A stretch of 64,000 nucleotides of DNA, taken from positions 1 to 64,000 of the forward strand of contig NZ_FZOQ01000016.1 in NCBI RefSeq assembly GCF_900188175.1, read 5' to 3'. The stretch comes from Pontibacter ummariensis. Its GTDB lineage: Bacteria > Bacteroidota > Bacteroidia > Cytophagales > Hymenobacteraceae. The translations under genes and the position numbers were made by a program. The notes under the pieces were generated by a model. The model saw only the letters and a list, made by a program, of their open reading frames with translations, had not been told where the DNA came from and made no database searches. This document shows positions 59,674-64,000 of the stretch, in pieces (position 1 is the stretch's first letter; each line of letters begins with the position of its first letter).

Positions 59674-59958
59674 ATGAAGACTTTTACATATAAATCCCTG
59701 ACGTATGTTATCATGACAGTTCTTGTCCCTGTTATGATCAGTTGTTCTGTTTTTTCTGGCGACAGCGGGTACTCGAAAGACCCCGCCATAGCCGCGCAGC
59801 AAAGAGAAGTAGAGGCGCTGGAGCGAGAATTAAAAGAGGCAGAGCGCTATGCAGAGGAAGCGAAGCAACGGGAAAAGGCAGCTAAGAACAGGCTAAAAGC
59901 AGCCGAACATGAATTAAAAGCACTGGAAGAGCGCGCCAGAAGGCAAAACGAAAGGTAA
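59674..59958 (+). CDS. Small coiled-coil lipoprotein
   Basis: A 94-residue envelope protein. Seen: lipoprotein signal (VIMTVLVPVMISC, Cys24), then SVFSGDSGYSKDPAIAAQ and a highly charged, heptad-patterned alpha-helix from about 43 to 92 (EVEALERELKEAERYAEEAK, then AKNRLKAAEHELKALEERAR). It is likely a membrane-tethered coiled coil, like small lipoproteins that brace the envelope. No domain name can be given. The ATG at 59674 is selected as it begins the signal; the frame opens earlier. It has a strong terminator. Confidence 0.82.
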   Translation: MKTFTYKSLTYVIMTVLVPVMISCSVFSGDSGYSKDPAIAAQQREVEALERELKEAERYAEEAKQREKAAKNRLKAAEHELKALEERARRQNER

Positions 59959-59974
59959 TACAAAAAGGATATAG

Positions 59975-60020
59975 AAAAACGAAAGCTGCTTTACCGTACG
60001 GTAAAGCAGCTTTCGTTTTT
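59975..60020. terminator. Bidirectional terminator
   Basis: Perfect 21-base arms 59975-59995 and 60000-60020 with a GTAC loop. The stem bases are AAAAA/TTTTT, so it may end both the lipoprotein (+) and the esterase (-) transcripts. Confidence 0.9.
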
Positions 60021-60058
60021 TTAGCGGCAGTTGAGTCTTTGGCTATACCACAGGCTAG

Positions 60059-61279
60059 CTACTGTTTAAAAACGTTTTTTAACCGTGAGGCGGCATAATC
60101 CTGGGCGGCTACGGCTTCCTCGAGTAATGCGTTCATGCCGAAGAACTCGTGCGTTACCCCCTCGTACACCTTGCGTTCCACCGGTACGCCCGCCGCCTGC
60201 AGGCGCTCGGCCAGTAGCTGCCCCTCGTAACGGAGTGGGTCTATCTCGGCATTGATGATAGTCGTTGGCGGCAAACCATTCAAGTCGGCATTGACCAGCT
60301 CGATGAGTGGATGCGTCTGCGTTTCCCAACCGGGCGCATACAGGCTGAAGAACCACTTCATCAGTGTCTTGTTCAGGAAAAAGGCGTTCACATACTCCTG
60401 ATAAGTGGGGGAATCCACGTCGCCATCGGCAATCGGGTAAACCGACAGAATGTGTTCGGGCATTTTTACGTTACGCTCTTTGGCCATCAGAGCAACGGCT
60501 ACTGCCATATTACCGCCGGCGCTTTCCCCGGCTGTTACAACCATCTCTGGATTACCGTTAATCACTGATGCAGAGTCACGGGCCCACTGGTAGGCGGCAA
60601 AGGCATCTTCGTGTGCAGCGGGGTACTGGTGCTCAGGCGCCTGGCGGTACGCTACCGACATCACGATGGCCCCGGCTTTATCGGCCAGTGCGCTGGCCGA
60701 AGGCTCATAAGTGTCCAGGTTGGCAATTACCCAGCCGCCGCCGTGGTAGTAGACAATTACCGGGAAAGGACCCGTGCCGGTCTTGGGTGTATAGATGCGC
60801 ACAAGCAGGTTCTGGTTCGTCTCATTAGGTATTACCCTGTGGTTAACCTTCACGCTGGCTGGTTTTGGGCTAATGTTATATTCGCGCAGCAAATCAGCCA
60901 AGGCATCATAAAAGGTAGGTTCCTCCCGTGCCTGGTCGGCTGCCAGTTTAGGATAAGGAACGATGCCATAGCTTTGGAACTGCTCTATCACGGCCAGCAT
61001 TTGAGGGTCGATGCTGGGTGCCCAGCTCGGGTTCGGCCCATTGGGCTCTATCTTGGCGGCGTCGGTGGGTACTTCCACAATTTGGGTTGTGCCATCGTTC
61101 CCCATAAGTATAGGGTCCGTGGTGCTCTGCTCGTCTCCGACACCCTGAATATTACTACAACCAAGCAGGAAAGTGACCATACAGAGCAGCCCGAAAAGAT
61201 AAGCTCCTCTTCCAGCTTTACTGATGCACGTTTTGGAGCAAGGCAAGCCTTGCGTGTTTTGGGTTAGTTTGTTTTTCAT
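60059..61279 (-). CDS. Hormone-sensitive-lipase-type esterase, lipoprotein
   Basis: A 406-residue alpha/beta hydrolase. Seen: a long basic N-terminus, hydrophobic stretch and lipobox ending TFLLGC (Cys41); the HSL oxyanion motif YYHGGGWVIANL (HGGG at 179-182); nucleophile GESAGGN (251-257, Ser253); the Asp in INAEIDPLRYEG; and the His in EGVTHEFFGMNALLEEAVAA. All catalytic elements of family IV lipases/esterases are intact. It likely hydrolyses short-chain esters in the envelope. It converges on the small lipoprotein gene. Confidence 0.93.
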   Translation of the reverse strand: MKNKLTQNTQGLPCSKTCISKAGRGAYLFGLLCMVTFLLGCSNIQGVGDEQSTTDPILMGNDGTTQIVEVPTDAAKIEPNGPNPSWAPSIDPQMLAVIEQFQSYGIVPYPKLAADQAREEPTFYDALADLLREYNISPKPASVKVNHRVIPNETNQNLLVRIYTPKTGTGPFPVIVYYHGGGWVIANLDTYEPSASALADKAGAIVMSVAYRQAPEHQYPAAHEDAFAAYQWARDSASVINGNPEMVVTAGESAGGNMAVAVALMAKERNVKMPEHILSVYPIADGDVDSPTYQEYVNAFFLNKTLMKWFFSLYAPGWETQTHPLIELVNADLNGLPPTTIINAEIDPLRYEGQLLAERLQAAGVPVERKVYEGVTHEFFGMNALLEEAVAAQDYAASRLKNVFKQ

Positions 61280-61602
61280 AGATTATAATTTGGGTTTAAA
61301 GCTAACGCGAATAAAAAGTTGTGCGAAGGGTAAGCAAATGCATCGGTGTCCTGATGCATCCGAAAGTGCCCAGGCAACTTTCAGTACAATAATATTTCTT
61401 CGTTGCCTTACCGTAGAAGGGCGCGTGCAGGTAAGGATGGTGATATAGTATGCTACAAATTAAACAGGTAGCGTTGCAGTATGTTTGTGTACTACGCGCC
61501 CCCTTCACCGAAGTTGATAAATTTTAGTGCAACCGTGTAATAGGTTGCTTATACTTTTGGAAGCCTTAAGGACTTAAAAAGCTGTTTTACCCCACCAGAA
61601 GG
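61280..61602. other. Intergenic stretch
   Basis: 323 bases between two minus-strand genes. It has a loose hairpin near 61335-61360 (ATGCATC/GATGCAT) and otherwise nothing recognisable. It should hold the promoter of the esterase gene. Confidence 0.4.
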
Positions 61603-62571
61603 CTAGAATGTCAGCATACGGCCCTGCTCGGGGTATACCAAATTCAGGCGGAGTCTATTTCCCTCTTTTAGCTGTGCCATGATCTTTTGCACGTTATCAC
61701 CGGAAGGCTTCATGTGCGTAACCACCACTGGGACTTTGCGCAAAGCAGTTGTGCCGGTCAGCTTACTCAGTTTTTCCAATTCGCTCATCAGAAGGCGTGG
61801 TGTCAGGTGCCCAAATAACTGCTTCTCCGGCTGCTCGTTCGGGAAGGAAACCTCGATGAAAATAGCCTTTAGCTCGCCGTTTTTAACCAGCGGAGCAACC
61901 TCTTGCCAAAGCTGTTGCAGTTTATCAGACCCCTCTATAGCGTCTGCGCCCGTGTCACCCAGGTACAGCAAGTAATCTTGGTTGTGCTGTAGTAAAAAGG
62001 CTGCGCTCTGATCAGGAGATGAGTGACTCAGGGGGAAAGCCCGTACCTGTAGCTCTGTGTTCGCCAGCGGTGTCGCTTCGTTTTCTTTCAGGTAGGTGTA
62101 TTGGTACTTGTTCAGAGTGGGTTTGTCGCCCTCATTGGCAAAGTTAGCCCAGCTCTGCCAGGTAAAGTACTTGTCTTTGAGGACCTGTATCATAAAGGGC
62201 AGCCCGTAAATGCTCTTGGGGGTGTCATCTGGGGAATTAATGATCAGACCCGCCAGGTGGTCTAAGTGCGGGTGCGAGATCAGGTAACCTTTTACGTTGT
62301 TTCGCAGCACTTCGCCCGGCGCTGCCTCAAACACCCTGTTCTCCACTGCTTTCCGGAGACCATAGTGCAGGGTGCCTGCATCCAGGCTTACATAATTGTC
62401 GCTGCCAGTAGGCGCCACCAGATAACCCGATAAGTTGCTTTCATCTAGACCGCCTCTTATGCCAAGCGGCACTACCTTAAAAGCAGCTTTCTTTTGCTGG
62501 CCAAAAGCCTGTGTTACTCCTAACAGCAGCACAAAAAACAAAAGTCTGGAAAGCAAACGGAACATAAGCAT
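61603..62571 (-). CDS. Class II cyclic-nucleotide phosphodiesterase-like MBL protein
   Basis: A 322-residue exported metallo-hydrolase. Seen: signal peptide (RLLSRLLFFVLLLGVTQAFG then QQ); PLGIRGGLDESNLSGYLV; the metal motif SHPHLDHLAGLIIN, the class II phosphodiesterase signature; FPLSHSSPDQSAAFLL; LYLGDTGADAIEG (metal Asp); and VVVTHMKPS with the last His. These match the PDE1/CpdP group, which hydrolyses cAMP. A secreted form could remove extracellular or periplasmic cyclic nucleotide; the actual substrate is untested. ATGs at 62571 and 62565 are both possible starts; the frame extends to 62616. Confidence 0.92.
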   Translation of the reverse strand: MLMFRLLSRLLFFVLLLGVTQAFGQQKKAAFKVVPLGIRGGLDESNLSGYLVAPTGSDNYVSLDAGTLHYGLRKAVENRVFEAAPGEVLRNNVKGYLISHPHLDHLAGLIINSPDDTPKSIYGLPFMIQVLKDKYFTWQSWANFANEGDKPTLNKYQYTYLKENEATPLANTELQVRAFPLSHSSPDQSAAFLLQHNQDYLLYLGDTGADAIEGSDKLQQLWQEVAPLVKNGELKAIFIEVSFPNEQPEKQLFGHLTPRLLMSELEKLSKLTGTTALRKVPVVVTHMKPSGDNVQKIMAQLKEGNRLRLNLVYPEQGRMLTF

Positions 62572-62642
62572 GGGGTGAGTTTCGCGGCGCAATGTTACCG
62601 ATTTCAATACTAGCAACCAAGAGACAACTCCCCGTTATGGTA

Positions 62643-62942
62643 TCAAGTTTCAGCACCGTTATTGCTTTGGGCCGCACTGATCCTTGACACTAGTTCCTCA
62701 TCCGGAAGCTGTGCCCTCCAGTCCTTCGGTAGCTTCAGGCGCACACTCTGTTCGCCGCCGGTAGGGGTACACACAACTGGTACTGTGCCGTCTGTTCTTT
62801 CTGCCAGTTTAGTTGCTGCCATTTTGGTTTCTTCGTCAGTGAGTCCTCCTGCGTAGGCCTGTACGCATTTCCATGTCGTGCCTGCCTCGTCTGTTACTTC
62901 GCGTGGGATCATTCGTTTTGGTACTTGGTTCTTGCTACTCAC
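62643..62942 (-). CDS. Small hypothetical protein
   Basis: A 99-residue cytosolic protein of unknown function. Seen: a start rich in charged and polar residues (SSKNQVPKRMIPREVTDEAG), a central strand TVPVVCTPTGGEQSVRLKLP, and an acidic/amide-rich tail (DEELVSRISAAQSNNGAET). The phrase REVTDEAGTTWKCVQAYAGG suggests one conserved domain seen in other Bacteroidota hypothetical proteins, but I cannot name it. It lies 71 bases upstream of the cyclic-nucleotide phosphodiesterase start on the same strand and could be cotranscribed with it. Confidence 0.7.
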   Translation of the reverse strand: MSSKNQVPKRMIPREVTDEAGTTWKCVQAYAGGLTDEETKMAATKLAERTDGTVPVVCTPTGGEQSVRLKLPKDWRAQLPDEELVSRISAAQSNNGAET

Positions 62943-62982
62943 TTATACTGTATCTACAGCTTTTAAGTAAAGAAGCGGTAAA

Positions 62983-63042
62983 AAAACAGGAAGCAAGGGA
63001 AAGGGACTTTAGCTAAAGTCCCTTTCCCTTGCTTCCTGTTTT
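62983..63042 (-). terminator. Terminator of the curlin-repeat gene
   Basis: A perfect 30+30 base inverted repeat centred on TTTAGCTAAA. On the minus strand it ends in TTTTTT (62981-62986 in part). It is 24 bases past the curlin-repeat stop codon. Confidence 0.9.
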
Positions 63043-63065
63043 CCTGTGTATGGCTACCAGCTCTA

Positions 63066-64000
63066 TTATTCGGACTGGTTAACTGTCGTTACATTCATGT
63101 TACCCTGCTGCATGATGGTACTAACATGGCCAACACCACTGTTGCCAATCTGTGTTGTCTCTGCTATGTTGCTATCACCGATTTGGATGGTGCTGTTACG
63201 GTGGTAACCGTCAAGCCACCAGGCATGGCCGCTTTGAACGGAGGTAGCGTAGTTTCCGTCTCCGTACTGGTACATTTCGGATTCGTTTCCTGTGCTTACC
63301 TGCGATTGGAAGCCATAATTCAGATTACCCTCTGCCACTGCTGTTGCCCTGTTATCTTTGCTTCGGCTGTTCTGGTCTTGTGTGTGAATATTACCGAAGC
63401 CGATTTGTAGGATGTTCGCGTAGTTAGTTACCTGGTACTGTTCCTGCCTGGCCACGTTTAAGCTACCCAATTGTATAATAGAAGCGTAGTTACCAGATCG
63501 GTACTGTGTCTGCTCAGCTACGTTATCGGTACCGTCCTGCATGATGTAGGCTTCGTTGTCTATACCTAGGTTTGACTGGCTTTGCTTAGAGAAGTTGTTG
63601 GCACCATATTGTGTGATAGCGGCGGTGCTTCGGCTTACTTCGTTTTGTCTCTGATGTGCTTCATTATGAGAGCCAGCCTGTTCAATGCTGGTGGTATTAT
63701 CGCTTACGTTGTGGGCCTGCCACTGTACAGCCGCGTTCGCGCGCCCTATCTGTGAAATGGAGGCTGTGTTGTTCTCCGCTCTCGTTGTCTGGCGCTGCTC
63801 CGCCACGTTAAAGTCACCTGTCTGGGTAATCTGTGCTGTGTTTTGCGTAGCCCAGTAATCCTGTATCTGGGTGGCAGCGTTGTGTCTTCCTATCTGCTGT
63901 ATGGAAGCACTGTTCCTTTCTGTCGGAAACTGGCTTTCCTGTGCCTGTGATACAGAGGCGCTGTTTCTTTCCCCATCTTGTTCTACACGAGACACGTTAT
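63066..64000 (-). CDS. Curlin-repeat protein (CsgA/CsgB-like), 5' end outside the window
   Basis: At least 310 residues visible, with no stop before the right edge, so the gene continues beyond 64000; GTG at 63993-63995 is not taken as its start. Seen: about twelve repeats of 22-24 residues fitting the curlin pattern N.A.I.Q.G..N.A...Q (for example NTASISQIGRANAAVQWQ, NYASIIQLGSLNVARQEQ, NSTIQIGDSNIAETTQ), which fold into stacked beta strands in functional amyloid. Two repeats depart: one contains AWWLDGYHR, and another loses the Q-G pair (NRATAVAEGN). It is presumably an exported matrix amyloid; csgG/E/F-like export genes are not in view. Confidence 0.9.
   Translation of the reverse strand, partial: NVSRVEQDGERNSASVSQAQESQFPTERNSASIQQIGRHNAATQIQDYWATQNTAQITQTGDFNVAEQRQTTRAENNTASISQIGRANAAVQWQAHNVSDNTTSIEQAGSHNEAHQRQNEVSRSTAAITQYGANNFSKQSQSNLGIDNEAYIMQDGTDNVAEQTQYRSGNYASIIQLGSLNVARQEQYQVTNYANILQIGFGNIHTQDQNSRSKDNRATAVAEGNLNYGFQSQVSTGNESEMYQYGDGNYATSVQSGHAWWLDGYHRNSTIQIGDSNIAETTQIGNSGVGHVSTIMQQGNMNVTTVNQSE

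Noticed and set aside
59419..59802. 127-codon minus-strand frame over the small lipoprotein start
   Set aside because: Overlaps a convincing lipoprotein gene on the other strand and has no signal or domain.
63993..63995. GTG as start of the curlin-repeat gene
   Set aside because: The frame stays open to the window edge and the residues there continue the repeat pattern, so the real start is outside.
63066..64000. Possible CRISPR or DNA tandem repeat
   Set aside because: The periodicity is at the protein level (curlin repeats of 22-24 residues); the DNA repeats are too divergent and there are no spacers.

Overview
The window looks like chromosome of a Bacteroidota bacterium, most probably a Cytophagales/Hymenobacteraceae member of the Pontibacter type. 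The evidence is a complete SusC-SusD-SusE set, a secreted amylase ending in a type IX secretion (T9SS) sorting domain, many Bacteroidota-type lipoprotein signals, TAnnTTTG-like -7 promoter boxes, and almost no Shine-Dalgarno sequences. The genus is an inference. No rRNA, tRNA, CRISPR array, transposase or phage gene was seen.

Region by region: (1) 0.3-9.3 kb is housekeeping and small functions: nitroreductase, phosphohexomutase, 4-hydroxyphenylpyruvate dioxygenase, methylglyoxal synthase, a lipoprotein with EF-hand-like loops, TrpRS and an EamA exporter. (2) 9.5-16.4 kb is a signalling and stress patch: a STAS protein divergent from a LuxR-type response regulator that is preceded by an overlapping leader ORF, a STAS-like orphan with a paralogue 45 kb away, an HMA-AraC fusion regulator, a metallo-beta-lactamase/double-rhodanese protein, an ammonium transporter and a TlpA-like thioredoxin. 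(3) 16.7-24.1 kb has a sugar MFS permease behind galactose mutarotase, an MscS channel, an amidohydrolase, an M1 peptidase and a small acetyltransferase. (4) 24.4-47.7 kb is a large glycan-utilisation block, all on the + strand: T9SS GH13, GH5-like, GH2, GH13 lipoprotein, galK, galT, Na+/sugar symporter, SusC, SusD, SusE, GH31. (5) 48-64 kb has YceI, an M48 protease, an ECF sigma/anti-sigma/HD operon divergent from a VWA protein, several alpha/beta hydrolases, DinB, a class II cyclic-nucleotide phosphodiesterase, and a curlin-repeat protein running off the right edge.

How it fits together: the glycan block would cut an alpha-glucan (GH13, GH31) and a beta-galactoside (GH2, perhaps GH5) outside the cell or in the periplasm. 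SusCDE would import oligosaccharides, the SSS and MFS permeases would bring in hexoses, and galM-galK-galT would feed galactose into the Leloir pathway. galE and a dedicated regulator are not in the window; the phosphohexomutase at 1.2 kb could supply the glucose-1-phosphate/glucose-6-phosphate step.

Most unusual points: SusC-like plug motifs grafted onto both an anti-sigma/TonB fusion and a VWA protein on either side of one ECF sigma gene; a nine-codon leader ORF overlapping the response-regulator start; repeated TGTAACA motifs before the GH5 gene and susC; a G-rich palindromic intergenic repeat family; a GC-rich galK-galT block; and a decayed small gene at 56.7 kb missed by ordinary ORF calling.
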